The translations under genes were made by a program, and so were the position numbers. A DNA stretch of 64,000 bases from Anaerolineales bacterium. GTDB taxonomy: Bacteria > Chloroflexota > Anaerolineae > JAAEKA01. Positions 52,156 to 60,317 of the stretch are shown here, piece by piece. The DNA is taken from assembly GCA_020634615.1 (NCBI GenBank), contig JACKBI010000017.1, positions 1 through 64,000 on the forward strand. Direction: 5' to 3'. The notes beneath the pieces are model-generated. The model had not been told where the DNA came from, did no database searches, and saw nothing but the letters and a program-made list of their open reading frames with translations. Position 1 is the first letter of the stretch; each line of letters starts with the position of its first letter.

Positions 52156-52244
52156 AGACTTCGGAGGTCGACGGCTACTGGTCACGATAGCGTTCCATCG
52201 GCAGGAATGCCCTCTGGCTACAGGTTCGTCGACCTCCGAAGTCT
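52156..52244. repeat. 3'-end inverted repeat element, copy 5
   Basis: AGACTTCGGAGGTCGACG (52156-52173) and its exact reverse complement (52227-52244) flank 53 nt. Compared with the other copies, both arms have changed together (GGAAGTCGCC to GGAGGTCGAC), so pairing is kept. It lies just after cydB. Confidence 0.88.
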
Positions 52245-52278
52245 GAGTGAACACCATTTCCAAACAGTCTCTTTAGGA

Positions 52279-52350
52279 CGGTGGACAGTTAGCAGTGAAC
52301 AGTGACGGAAACCCGACCCGGACGACTGTTTACTGTCTACCGATCACCCT
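52279..52350. repeat. Heptad-type palindromic repeat before cydD
   Basis: GGTGGACAGTTAGCAGTGAA.. on the left and the inverted ..GTTTACTGTCTACCGATCAC on the right form an imperfect palindrome. It ends 6 nt before the cydD start and probably displaced the normal translation signals. Confidence 0.7.
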
Positions 52351-52355
52351 GACGC

Positions 52356-54140
52356 TTGAAACGCACACCATCGATTCCCACCCGTCTGTTTGAAAACCTT
52401 CCCGGCGCCCGCCGTCTGTTCTATGTGGCAGTGGGCGTCGGTTTTGTTTCTGGCGCGCTTTTCGCGCTTCAGGCAGTTCTCCTCAGCTTCGCCGTCGATG
52501 GGGTGTTTCTGCAGAGCAGGACGTTGTCTGAGACTCTGCCACTGTTGGGGGTAATGGTCGCGCTGCTGATGGTGCGCACTGCCGCCATCTGGGCCGGCGA
52601 CATCCTGGCGCAGCGGTCGGCCGGTCGCGTCAAAACCAGTCTGCGGCAGCAGTTGCTCAGCCAACTTGTCATCCTCGGACCGGCCCGCATGAGCGCGGAC
52701 AGTGAACGTTCCGGTGAGCTGGTCAGCACGGTCGCACAGGGGGTCGAGGTGCTGGATGATTACATCGCGCTGTTCTTGCCAGCGCGCTATCTGGCCGCAC
52801 TGGTTCCAACCTTCGTCTTCTTGCTGGTGCTGATCCTCGATCCACTGACAACCTTGGTGCTGCTCTTTGCCGGCCCGATGCTCCTGATGATGCTGGCCTA
52901 CATCGGCGGGCGAGCCAGAGCGATTACCGATCGGCGCTTCCTGGAGTTGAGCTGGATGAGCGCGTTCTTTCTGGACGTGTTGCAGGGAATCGCGACCCTC
53001 AAGATGTTCGGCCGCAGCCGTGAACAAGCCGCCAATATCGAGGACATCAGCCAACACTATGGCAAGACGACCATGGAAGTGCTGGCCACAGCATTCCAGA
53101 CTTCCCTGGTGATGGAGTGGGCTGCAACCGCGGCGACTGCACTGGTGGCGCTGGAGGTCAGCTACCGCTTGATGGCCGGATTGCTGCCGTTCAGCCAGGC
53201 ACTGGCCGTGTTGCTGCTCACCCCTGAGTTCTTTCTGCCACTGCGCCAGATGGCGTTGCGCTACCACGCCGGAACCGCCGGCAAGGCAGCCGCCGAGCGA
53301 ATCTTCACCATCCTCGATTCGAATGTTAGTCAGGCAACTGACCAAAGCCGCAGCGAGCCGGCAACACATGTTGCCGCAGCACCGATTCCCTTACCGGCCG
53401 GTTTCGACATTCGCTTCGACCGTGTCAGCTACACCTATCCCTCGTCCGAAGGTGAGGAACGGCGACCAGCACTGCGTGACTTTTCGTTGACCATTGGCGC
53501 CGGCCAGACCATCGCGCTGGTCGGTCCCAGTGGTGCAGGCAAGACCACGATATCCAGCCTGCTGCTGCGGTTCATCGAACTGCAAAGCGGCGCGATCACA
53601 GTTGGCGGCGTCCCGCTGGGCGACATCGATGCGGCGGCATGGCGCAGACAGGTGGCGTGGGTGCCGCAGATGCCGCACCTGTTCTACGGCAGCGTGCTGG
53701 AAAACATCCGCATGGCGCGGCCGGACGCCAGCATGGAGGAGGTCAACGCGGCCGCACGCGCCGCCCACGCGCACGAATTTATCAGCGCGCTGCCGCAAGG
53801 CTATGACACGCCGCTGGGCGAGCGCGGCGCCCGGCTGAGCGGCGGGCAGGCACAACGCGTCGCCATCGCGCGCGCGTTCCTCAAGGACGCGCCCGTGCTT
53901 CTGCTGGACGAGGCCACTGCACACCTGGATGCGCGCAGCGAGGCCCTGGTGCAGGAGTCGCTGACCAGCCTGATGAGCGGTCGCACCGTGCTGATCATCG
54001 CGCACCGCCTCAAGCTGGCCACCACTGTTGACCAGATCGTCGTCATGCACGAAGGTCGCGCCGTCGAACAGGGCGACCACGAGACTCTTCTGCGCCGCAA
54101 TGGTCTCTACGGCCAGCTTGTCGCCAGCTATCAAGGCTGA
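52356..54140 (+). CDS. cydD: Thiol reductant ABC exporter subunit CydD
   Basis: This 594-residue half-transporter exports cysteine or glutathione for assembly of cytochrome bd. Six membrane helices in residues 20-310 are followed by an ABC domain with Walker A GPSGAGKTTISSLLL, signature LSGGQAQRVAIARAF and Walker B VLLLDEATAHLD. The only plausible start that covers the N-terminal helix is TTG 52356. No ribosome site is seen, and a repeat lies immediately upstream, so translation may be weak. It is followed by cydC 17 nt later. Confidence 0.92.
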   Translation: MKRTPSIPTRLFENLPGARRLFYVAVGVGFVSGALFALQAVLLSFAVDGVFLQSRTLSETLPLLGVMVALLMVRTAAIWAGDILAQRSAGRVKTSLRQQLLSQLVILGPARMSADSERSGELVSTVAQGVEVLDDYIALFLPARYLAALVPTFVFLLVLILDPLTTLVLLFAGPMLLMMLAYIGGRARAITDRRFLELSWMSAFFLDVLQGIATLKMFGRSREQAANIEDISQHYGKTTMEVLATAFQTSLVMEWAATAATALVALEVSYRLMAGLLPFSQALAVLLLTPEFFLPLRQMALRYHAGTAGKAAAERIFTILDSNVSQATDQSRSEPATHVAAAPIPLPAGFDIRFDRVSYTYPSSEGEERRPALRDFSLTIGAGQTIALVGPSGAGKTTISSLLLRFIELQSGAITVGGVPLGDIDAAAWRRQVAWVPQMPHLFYGSVLENIRMARPDASMEEVNAAARAAHAHEFISALPQGYDTPLGERGARLSGGQAQRVAIARAFLKDAPVLLLDEATAHLDARSEALVQESLTSLMSGRTVLIIAHRLKLATTVDQIVVMHEGRAVEQGDHETLLRRNGLYGQLVASYQG

Positions 54141-54157
54141 AAATTACAGAACTGATC

Positions 54158-55834
54158 ATGTCTCCCACCCGTCGCCTGCTTTCACTCATCCGCCCGTTCA
54201 TCTGGTGGATCGTTGCCGGAGTCTTCCTTGGCTTTGCCACCATTGGCTCCAGCGTCGGGTTGATGGCAGTGTCCGCATACCTGATCTCCAAAGCAGCCAT
54301 TGCAACCGATGTCTCCCAACTCTCCATGGCCATCGCGGGCGTGCGCCTGTTCGCATTGAGTCGAGCCGGGTTCCGCTACGGAGAGCGCTATGTCACGCAC
54401 CTGGCGACCTTCCGCATCCTGACGCGGTTGCGGGTCTGGTTCTACCGTGCCATAGAACCACTGGCGCCGGCCCGCCTGCAAACCGTCCGCAGCGGCGACC
54501 TGCTGGCCCGTATCGGCGCCGACATCGAGACGTTGGAAAACTTCTACATCCGCGTCATCGTGCCGCCGCTGGTCGCGGTACTGGTGACCGGGCTGGCCTG
54601 CGCGATCCTTGGATATTTCGATGTCATCCTGGCCGTGGCGCTGCTGGTCTTTCTGCTGCTGACGGGTGTCGCGTTGCCATTGGTCAGCCGCTGGCTGAGC
54701 CAGCAACCGGCCAGCGAGGCGATTCTGGCGCGCGCCGAACTGAACGCGACTCTGGTGGACCAGATCCAGGGAATGGCCGACATGCTTGCCTATGGCCAGG
54801 AAACTATGTTTCACGAGCGGACAATGCGCCTCAACGACCAGCTCAACCAGTTGCAAGAGCGGCTGGCAGTCATTCGCGGCATGGGCAACGGGCTGGCGGC
54901 GCTGTTCACCAGCCTCGCAGCGCTGACGGTGCTGGCACTGGCGATTCCACTGATCACCGGCGGGCAGATCGACGGCGTCTACCTGGCGCTGCTGCCGCTG
55001 ACGGCCATCGCCAGCTTTGAGGCTGTCCAGCCGCTGTCGCAGGCATTCCAAATGCTGGAGTCCAGCCAGGCCGCCGCGCGCCGTCTCTTCGAACTGATCG
55101 ACGCGCCGCCAGCGGTGGTCGATCCGCCGCAGCCGGCCGCGCGACCCGCCAGCTTCGGGTTGGTGGTCAAAGATCTTCACTTCCGCTACTCCGCTGATGC
55201 AGTGGCGGCGCTGGATGGCGTTAGCTTCGAAGTGCCGCCGGGCCGCCGATTGGGCATCGTCGGTTCCAGCGGGGCGGGCAAATCGACGCTGGCCAACCTG
55301 CTGCTGCGCTACTGGGACTACGATGCGGGAAGCATCCAGGTCGGCGGCGTGGAAATACGTGATCTGGCAGCAGACGAAGCGCGCGAGCTGGTCGGGGTCG
55401 TCGCGCAACATACGCATCTCTTCAACACCAGCGTGCGCGACAACCTGTTTTTGGCCAATCCGGAAGCCAGCGAGGAAGAGATGATAGTCGCGAGCCAACA
55501 GGCGCAGTTACACGACTTCGTGCTCAGCCTTCCGGAAGGCTACGAGACGATGGTGGGCGAGAACGGCTTGAAGCTCAGTGGCGGTGAACGCCAACGGCTG
55601 GCCATCGCGCGCACGATCCTGAAAGGCGCGCCGGTGTTGATCCTCGACGAGGCGACCACGCATCTCGACTCACTGACCGAGGCGAAGGTCTGGGAAGGGC
55701 TGGCCGAGTTCATGGCCGGCCGCACAGTGCTGGTCATCTCGCACCAGCAAGCCGGCATGGCGTATGTTGATGAAGTCATCTGGTTGGAAGAAGGGAAGAT
55801 CGTTGATACATCCGTCCCTGCCGAGTTGCCGTGA
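54158..55834 (+). CDS. cydC: Thiol reductant ABC exporter subunit CydC
   Basis: This 558-residue half-transporter is the partner of CydD. The N-terminal membrane domain starts SPTRRLLSLIRPFIWWIVAG, and SRAGFRYGERYVTHLATFRI is a conserved CydC segment. The ABC domain has GSSGAGKSTLANLLLRY, LSGGERQRLAIARTI and VLILDEATTHLD. CydDC export of reduced thiols supports haem insertion into the bd oxidase encoded just upstream. The stop is followed by a cluster of CCCGC palindromes. Confidence 0.93.
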   Translation: MSPTRRLLSLIRPFIWWIVAGVFLGFATIGSSVGLMAVSAYLISKAAIATDVSQLSMAIAGVRLFALSRAGFRYGERYVTHLATFRILTRLRVWFYRAIEPLAPARLQTVRSGDLLARIGADIETLENFYIRVIVPPLVAVLVTGLACAILGYFDVILAVALLVFLLLTGVALPLVSRWLSQQPASEAILARAELNATLVDQIQGMADMLAYGQETMFHERTMRLNDQLNQLQERLAVIRGMGNGLAALFTSLAALTVLALAIPLITGGQIDGVYLALLPLTAIASFEAVQPLSQAFQMLESSQAAARRLFELIDAPPAVVDPPQPAARPASFGLVVKDLHFRYSADAVAALDGVSFEVPPGRRLGIVGSSGAGKSTLANLLLRYWDYDAGSIQVGGVEIRDLAADEARELVGVVAQHTHLFNTSVRDNLFLANPEASEEEMIVASQQAQLHDFVLSLPEGYETMVGENGLKLSGGERQRLAIARTILKGAPVLILDEATTHLDSLTEAKVWEGLAEFMAGRTVLVISHQQAGMAYVDEVIWLEEGKIVDTSVPAELP

Positions 55835-55855
55835 CCGGCGAAACATCCCACCGTC

Positions 55856-55983
55856 ATGCCCGCGGAGGCGGGCATCCACAATGTCGTCGTGCGGATGCGG
55901 CCTCCTTCAACGAATACGTCCTGGACTCCCGCCTTCGCGGGAGTGACGGTGAGACACGCGTCATGCCCGCGGAGGCGGGAGTC
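55856..55983. repeat. Three CCCGC palindromes (R1-R3)
   Basis: R1 ATGCCCGC-GGAG-GCGGGCAT (55856-55875), R2 ACTCCCGC-CTTC-GCGGGAGT (55925-55944) and R3 ATGCCCGC-GGAG-GCGGGAGT (55964-55983). R1 and R3 are also followed by the same sequence, CACAATGTCGTCGT. They resemble the widespread ATTCCCGC..GCGGGAAT repeats (dRS3-like). They lie between cydC and the GIY-YIG gene. Confidence 0.8.
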
Positions 55984-56060
55984 CACAATGTCGTCGTACG
56001 GATGAGACCTCTTACAACGAGTATATACTCCATGGCCATTCCGCGGATTTTGTCTGGCGC

Positions 56061-56351
56061 TCAGGTTATCTCTGACCAAAGATCACGCCATTCCGGGTTC
56101 TGTTCCTCAATCAATCTGATCTTCCAGGCACGATACCACTTCTTGATCTGTTTCTCGCGCCGGATTGCGTCCAACATCGCAGTGTGCAACTCGAAATACA
56201 CCAACGTGTGTACCTGATACTGCTTCGTGAACCCATCTACCTCGTCGTTCTTGTGTTGCCAAACACGTTTCACCAGATTGCTCGTAACACCGACGTAGAG
56301 CGTGCCATTGCGCTTACTCGCGAGGATGTAGACGGCCGGTTGTTTGATCAT
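56061..56351 (-). CDS. Single-domain GIY-YIG nuclease-like protein
   Basis: The product is 96 residues from ATG 56351, after a GAGGG site (MIKQPAVYILASKRNGTLYV). An in-frame start at 56393 adds 14 residues without support. The GIY-YIG signature appears as VYILASKRNGTLYVGVTSNL, followed by the arginine in VKRVWQHK and the glutamate in REKQIKKW, so the active site looks complete. The family makes single-strand or double-strand DNA cuts. The gene is bounded by CCCGC palindromes on both sides, in an otherwise typical gene neighbourhood, which suggests a small mobile unit. Confidence 0.88.
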   Translation of the reverse strand: MIKQPAVYILASKRNGTLYVGVTSNLVKRVWQHKNDEVDGFTKQYQVHTLVYFELHTAMLDAIRREKQIKKWYRAWKIRLIEEQNPEWRDLWSEIT

Positions 56352-56466
56352 GTTTTCCCTCAAGCATTTGTGGGACGAAATCACTTTCTTCACATCCGCG
56401 GGCGCGATGGTGAAGTGCGGCGGGTCACTTCCCTGGAGACAGGAGTCTGTTGTTGGTGAAGCGTGG

Positions 56467-56486
56467 ATTCCCGCCTCCGCGGGAAT
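56467..56486. repeat. CCCGC palindrome R4
   Basis: ATTCCCGC-CTCC-GCGGGAAT, followed by GACGGTGAAGGCGCGCG. R2 at 55925 is likewise followed by GACGGTGAGACACGCG in the same orientation. R2 and R4 therefore form direct repeats that flank the GIY-YIG gene. Confidence 0.8.
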
Positions 56487-56507
56487 GACGGTGAAGGCGC
56501 GCGTTAT

Positions 56508-56987
56508 TCACGCAGAAGGCACTATGGTGAACTCATACTCCTGCACCGTCGCGTTGTCGTCGGCGTAGATAAACGTGCCTTGCAGGCGTTCCCCGGCCAA
56601 AATGCGCGGCAGCCAGAGGCGCGCGTCGTCCCACATCTTGTCGTAGGGGATCGCGTCCAGATCGTGCCACTCAGCAGTGATCTCTTCGCTGCCGGCAGGC
56701 TCGCCACTCCAGGCATGTACCAGAAAGACGTGAATGTGGTGGTCCCAGTCAGGCCGGGCGGGAAAATGGAATGTCAGAACGGCCACGTCGTCCAGTTGAT
56801 CGGGCGTGACGCGCAGTCCAGTCTCCTCGTGCAGCTCGCGCGCTGCTCCTTCAGTTACGGTCTCGCCCGCTTCCAGCTTGCCGCCAAAGCCGACGACCTT
56901 GCCCCGCCCGAAACCGCGCTGCTTGACGCCCAACAATATCTGCTGCCGTGCCTCGGAAACGACGATGAGTTCGGTGACGTGTTTCAT
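56508..56987 (-). CDS. NUDIX hydrolase, 8-oxo-dGTPase-like
   Basis: The product is 159 residues from ATG 56987, in a 4-nt overlap with ecfT. Longer frames overlap ecfT completely and are rejected. MKHVTELIVVSEARQQILLG is followed by the Nudix box GKLEAGETVTEGAARELHEE TG (about 36-57). The C-terminal part, FIYADDNATVQEYEFTI, resembles the eukaryotic MTH1 group that hydrolyses oxidised purine nucleotides. Coupling to an ECF transporter gene is unexpected and may reflect use of a related nucleotide or vitamin, which is inference. Confidence 0.85.
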   Translation of the reverse strand: MKHVTELIVVSEARQQILLGVKQRGFGRGKVVGFGGKLEAGETVTEGAARELHEETGLRVTPDQLDDVAVLTFHFPARPDWDHHIHVFLVHAWSGEPAGSEEITAEWHDLDAIPYDKMWDDARLWLPRILAGERLQGTFIYADDNATVQEYEFTIVPSA

Positions 56988-57775
56988 ATCAGTTCCGCTC
57001 CAAAGCCGCGCGCAAACCGCAGGTAGATCAACAACGCGAAGATCAGCGCGATCAGCGCCAGGACAACCCAGTCGGCGCGGCGCAAGCTGATATCGCGCCA
57101 GACGGTACGCGGCCGCCCCGAACCAACGCCGCGCACCGCCAGCGCCATGCCCAACGTATCGCCCGTCCGCAGGACGTCGATAATCAGCGCCACCAGCACG
57201 GGGGTCATACCGCGCAACCGGCCGACGATGTCGCCGCGGTCCACCTGCCAGCCGCGCGCGGCCTGCGCGTCGCGGATCTGCGCGGCGGTCTGGCTGAAAG
57301 TCGGGATGAAACGCAACGCCATGGACAAGGTCAGTCCCCACTCAAAGGGTAGCCCCAGCCGCACCAGTCCGCGCACCAGCTCGTTCTGGCGGGTAGTGAA
57401 GAGGATGACGAAAAAGAGCAGCGACATGCCCACCACCCGGGTCGCCGTCGCCAGGCCCGCCCAAACGCTGGTCCACGTCACGGTGAATGGCCCGATGGAG
57501 AAGATCTCTGGTCCCGCCAGCCGGGCGAAGAAGGGCCAGATCAGCACGATGATAATCACCACGCGCAGCAATTGTCGCCACACCCAGGCGATCTGCCGCA
57601 ACGGCACCCTCGAACTGAGCAGCATGACGTGGATCAGCACCAGCAGAGCCAGCAGCACCAGCAGATGGTTCATCACCACGAACAGAGCCGCGCCGCACAG
57701 CACCAGCGCGATCTTGGTGCGCGGGTCCAGGCGTTGCAGCCAGCCATCGGTGTGGACGTAGAGGTCGAAGAGCAT
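56984..57775 (-). CDS. ecfT: ECF transporter transmembrane protein EcfT
   Basis: The product is 263 residues, starting at ATG 57775 (MLFDLYVHTDGWLQRLDPRT), which matches the family N-terminus. A GTG at 57832 would add 19 residues made from a GATCGGT repeat and overlap the ecfA stop. EcfT couples the ATPases to the substrate-binding S subunit. Four or more membrane helices are present, and the coupling helices contain the A-R-G (QAARGWQVDRGD) and the second, RGVGSGRPR, motif-like segments. Downstream lies the MutT-like gene. Confidence 0.9.
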   Translation of the reverse strand: MLFDLYVHTDGWLQRLDPRTKIALVLCGAALFVVMNHLLVLLALLVLIHVMLLSSRVPLRQIAWVWRQLLRVVIIIVLIWPFFARLAGPEIFSIGPFTVTWTSVWAGLATATRVVGMSLLFFVILFTTRQNELVRGLVRLGLPFEWGLTLSMALRFIPTFSQTAAQIRDAQAARGWQVDRGDIVGRLRGMTPVLVALIIDVLRTGDTLGMALAVRGVGSGRPRTVWRDISLRRADWVVLALIALIFALLIYLRFARGFGAELI

Positions 57776-57782
57776 GGGAGGA

Positions 57783-57835
57783 CTCAGTGATCGGTGATCG
57801 GTGATCGGACTGGGTACCGTTTCATCGCTCACCGT
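57783..57835. repeat. GATCGGT heptamer repeat at the ecfA-ecfT junction
   Basis: GTGATCGGTGATCGGTGATC at 57787-57806 consists of 7-nt units and is followed by an inverted remnant. It supplies the sequence between the ecfA stop and the ecfT start. Confidence 0.7.
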
Positions 57836-59561
57836 TCCCTGCTGCGCTGCTCCACGCGGCGGCGAATTCCTCCACGGTCAGGGTCGGGTGCGGAAAGCTG
57901 TAGGGCGCCAGCAGCGCGGACAGGCGGGTGACCGGCGGTGGGCGCAGGCCAAAGCTGCTCAGCGCAACGGCGTCACTCAACACGGCCGCTGGCGGGCCGT
58001 CCAGCACCGTTTGACCGCCATCGACGACCACGACTCTTTCGGCAAACTCCGCGGCAAGCCGCAGGTCGTGAGTGATGAAGAGTATCGTGTTGCCGCGCTC
58101 GTGCAAGCTGCGCAGCCGGTCCATCAGGATCCCTGTATAGCGCACGTCAAGGCCGGTTGTCGGCTCATCCAGAACCCAGATCGGCGGCTGCATCGCCCAA
58201 ACCGAAGCAAGTGTCACCAGCCGGCGCAGCCCGTAGCCCAGCACCGCCGGCGGCGTCTCGGCAACCGCCGTCAGGTCGAACACGGTCAGCGCCTCATCGA
58301 CCCGTTGGCCTGCCTCTTGGCCGATCACTCCCAGATTGCGTACCCCGTAGGCCACCTCCTCCCGCACCGAGGTCGCAAAGATCTGGCGGTCGGGGTTTTG
58401 AAAGACGTAGCCAACCTCGCGCGCCAGCTCCCCAACGCGCCGGCCGGCGCTCGGCTCGCCGCCGATGGCAACGGCGCCGCTCTGCGGCCGCAGCAGGCCA
58501 TTCAAATGGCGCGCCAGGGTGCTCTTGCCACCACCGTTACGCCCAAGAATCGCCACAAACTGGCCTGCCGGCACGGCCAGCGAGAGCCGGTCCAGCGCCA
58601 ACGTCCCGTTCTCATAGCGGAATGTTGCCTCGCGAACGTCGATGGCGGGCTGGGGAGCGTAGACTGGAGGCTGGCGGGTGGGGAGTGGGGAGTGAAGATT
58701 AGGGGCAAGCGTGGGTAGCTGTGGAACGAGCACAGCGGCCGCCTGGCGTGCGGTCAGGAACGGTGCAGACGCAACCAGATTCGGCAAGCGGGCAGCGAGT
58801 TCAGCCATCTGCGGGACGGCCACGCCCAGTTCGTGCAGGCGCTCCACTTCCGTGAAAACAGCCGTCGGCGTCCCGTCCAGCACGACCTGACCAGCGGCCA
58901 GAATGACGACCCGCTCGGCCCAACGCGCCACAAACTCAGCGTCTTTCTCAAGCACAATCACGGTCGCGGCAGCGGTCCGACGCAGGTCAGCCAGCACAGC
59001 CGCCACCTCGCGGCGGGCAGCCGGATCCAGCCCGGCCATCGGTTCATCCAGCAACAGGATGGGTGGCCTGATTGCCAGCAGGGTAGCTATAGCCAGCCGC
59101 TTCTGCTGTCCACCGGAAAGCTGCCATGGAGAACGCTCCTCCAGTCCGGTCAGTCCCACCTGCGCCAGCGCCAGTTCGACGCGCTCCCCAATCTCTTGCG
59201 GCGGCAGGGCCAGCCCTTCCAGGCTGAAGGCAACTTCCTCGGCCACCGTCATGTTGAAAAGCTGCCGTTCCGGCTCCTGGAAGACAATGCCCAGGCTTGC
59301 GCTGAGAACCGCGGCCGGGGTCGCGGCGGCATCCTGTCCATTGACCTGCACCTGTCCCGTTAACACCCCACCCGTCATCGAGGGCGCCAGACCGGCCAGA
59401 ACCAGCGCGAGGGTGGACTTGCCGCTGCTGGTTGGTCCCATGATCGCGAGCGACTGGCCCGCGGGCACATCCAGCGTGACGCCGTGCAACACCTCGACCG
59501 CCGGCGCGCCGGCGCTGATGGGGGGATAGCTAAAATGGAGATCGTCCAGGTGGACGGACAT
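57822..59561 (-). CDS. Fused ECF transporter ATPase EcfA-EcfA'
   Basis: This 579-residue protein joins two ABC ATPases of the cobalt/vitamin ECF group. Domain 1 has Walker A GPTSSGKSTLALVLAGL, signature LSGGQQKRLAIATL and Walker B LLLDEPMAGLDP. Domain 2 has Walker A GRNGGGKSTLARHLNGL and Walker B WVLDEPTTGLDV, but its signature region reads LGYGLRRLVTL where LSGGQ is expected. One composite ATP site may therefore be impaired. A short low-complexity linker near residue 290 comes from a GGGGAGT repeat (58670-58693). It lies between ecfS and ecfT. Confidence 0.92.
   Translation of the reverse strand: MSVHLDDLHFSYPPISAGAPAVEVLHGVTLDVPAGQSLAIMGPTSSGKSTLALVLAGLAPSMTGGVLTGQVQVNGQDAAATPAAVLSASLGIVFQEPERQLFNMTVAEEVAFSLEGLALPPQEIGERVELALAQVGLTGLEERSPWQLSGGQQKRLAIATLLAIRPPILLLDEPMAGLDPAARREVAAVLADLRRTAAATVIVLEKDAEFVARWAERVVILAAGQVVLDGTPTAVFTEVERLHELGVAVPQMAELAARLPNLVASAPFLTARQAAAVLVPQLPTLAPNLHSPLPTRQPPVYAPQPAIDVREATFRYENGTLALDRLSLAVPAGQFVAILGRNGGGKSTLARHLNGLLRPQSGAVAIGGEPSAGRRVGELAREVGYVFQNPDRQIFATSVREEVAYGVRNLGVIGQEAGQRVDEALTVFDLTAVAETPPAVLGYGLRRLVTLASVWAMQPPIWVLDEPTTGLDVRYTGILMDRLRSLHERGNTILFITHDLRLAAEFAERVVVVDGGQTVLDGPPAAVLSDAVALSSFGLRPPPVTRLSALLAPYSFPHPTLTVEEFAAAWSSAAGNGER
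58670..58693. repeat. GGGGAGT repeat in the EcfA linker
   Basis: GGCGGGTGGGGAGTGGGGAG, two full 7-nt units with flanks, in frame within the linker between the two ATPase domains. Confidence 0.5.
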
Positions 59562-59607
59562 GAGAGGGACGTTGAGGGTGACAGTTACGTGTCACCTGGT
59601 TCGCAGA

Positions 59608-60138
59608 CTACTGGCTGGTGTAGCGGTTCAGCGGCGGGTAGGCGCGGCGTACCAGCAGCGACAGCGGGATGGCAATCGCCGCACCGATGATGTTTTGCAG
59701 CAGGTTAAAAGACACCTCGGTTAACGCCTGAGCCGGGCCGCCCCAACCCAGATTGGCGCCGAAGTATTCGCCGGCGAAGTAGACGCCCGCCATGGTGAGC
59801 GTACCGGCGACCGCGGCCAGAACCATGCGGGTGATCAGCGAACCGGGACCGCGCAGCACGATCAAGCCGGCTACCAGGCCCTGCAATCCGTGCGCCATGA
59901 ACGTCAGCGGCGCGAAGGCTGCATAGCCCGCGCTCAGATCTGCCAGCGCCGCGCCGATGCCGCCCGCCAGAAAGCCAATCACCGGGCCGAAGGTGAAAGC
60001 GGTGAAATAAACCGCTGCGTCAGAAAGATTAAAGAAACCGGCGCCGATGGGCACGATCAGGAAGCGCGTGACGACGGCTACCAGAGCAATCATCATGGCG
60101 GTAATCGCGATATCGCGCGGGGTGATTCGTTGGGACAT
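59608..60138 (-). CDS. ECF transporter substrate-binding S component
   Basis: This 176-residue protein has six membrane helices. MSQRITPRDIAITAMMIALV and FFNLSDAAVYFTAFTFGPVI are followed by FLAGGIGAALADLSAGYAAF, the conserved S-component loop, and by FAPLTFMAHGLQGLVAGLIV. This is the general ribofla_trS-like pattern, so a small vitamin or its precursor is the probable substrate. It starts behind GAGGAA and its own strong promoter, with ecfA and ecfT downstream. No riboswitch was recognised in the 60-nt leader. Confidence 0.88.
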   Translation of the reverse strand: MSQRITPRDIAITAMMIALVAVVTRFLIVPIGAGFFNLSDAAVYFTAFTFGPVIGFLAGGIGAALADLSAGYAAFAPLTFMAHGLQGLVAGLIVLRGPGSLITRMVLAAVAGTLTMAGVYFAGEYFGANLGWGGPAQALTEVSFNLLQNIIGAAIAIPLSLLVRRAYPPLNRYTSQ

Positions 60139-60198
60139 GGTGAGTTCCTCGCAGCAATCAGGCTGGGCAGCGGCAGTTCAGGCAGCGGCTGGCACCGG

Positions 60199-60227
60199 AT
60201 TGTACGCCACGGTCAAGTTTGCGTCAA
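60199..60227 (-). promoter_or_regulatory. Promoter of the ecfS-ecfA-ecfT operon
   Basis: Minus-strand TTGACG (60227-60222), 17 nt, TACAAT (60204-60199), predicted to start about 55 nt before ecfS. Confidence 0.82.
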
Positions 60228-60240
60228 GGCGCGGGGAAAC

Positions 60241-60262
60241 AAAAAACCGCGCTGTTGCGCGG
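60241..60262 (-). terminator. Rho-independent terminator upstream of ecfS
   Basis: On the minus strand GCCGCGC-AACA-GCGCGG is followed by TTTTTTG. It must end a transcript arising upstream of the ecfS promoter on that strand, but no gene is evident there. Confidence 0.7.
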
Positions 60263-60275
60263 CGTCTGGCCCTAA

Positions 60276-60317
60276 AAAAGAAGATGGGGGTGACAGACCG
60301 TCCCAATCTGTCACCCC
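60276..60317 (-). terminator. Second terminator-like hairpin
   Basis: GGGGTGACAGA and TCTGTCACCCC (60287-60297 and 60307-60317) form a perfect 11-bp stem. On the minus strand it is followed by CATCTTCTTTTTT. Two terminators in a row suggest a real upstream transcript. Confidence 0.6.

Noticed and set aside
55540..56079. Minus-strand coding frame through the CCCGC palindromes
   Set aside because: It overlaps the cydC 3' end and is built from the repeats themselves, without any domain.
56988..57341. Longer start for the MutT-like gene
   Set aside because: The added part overlaps ecfT on the same strand in another frame and has no similarity to NUDIX proteins. The ATG at 56987 fits the family and an ATGA overlap.
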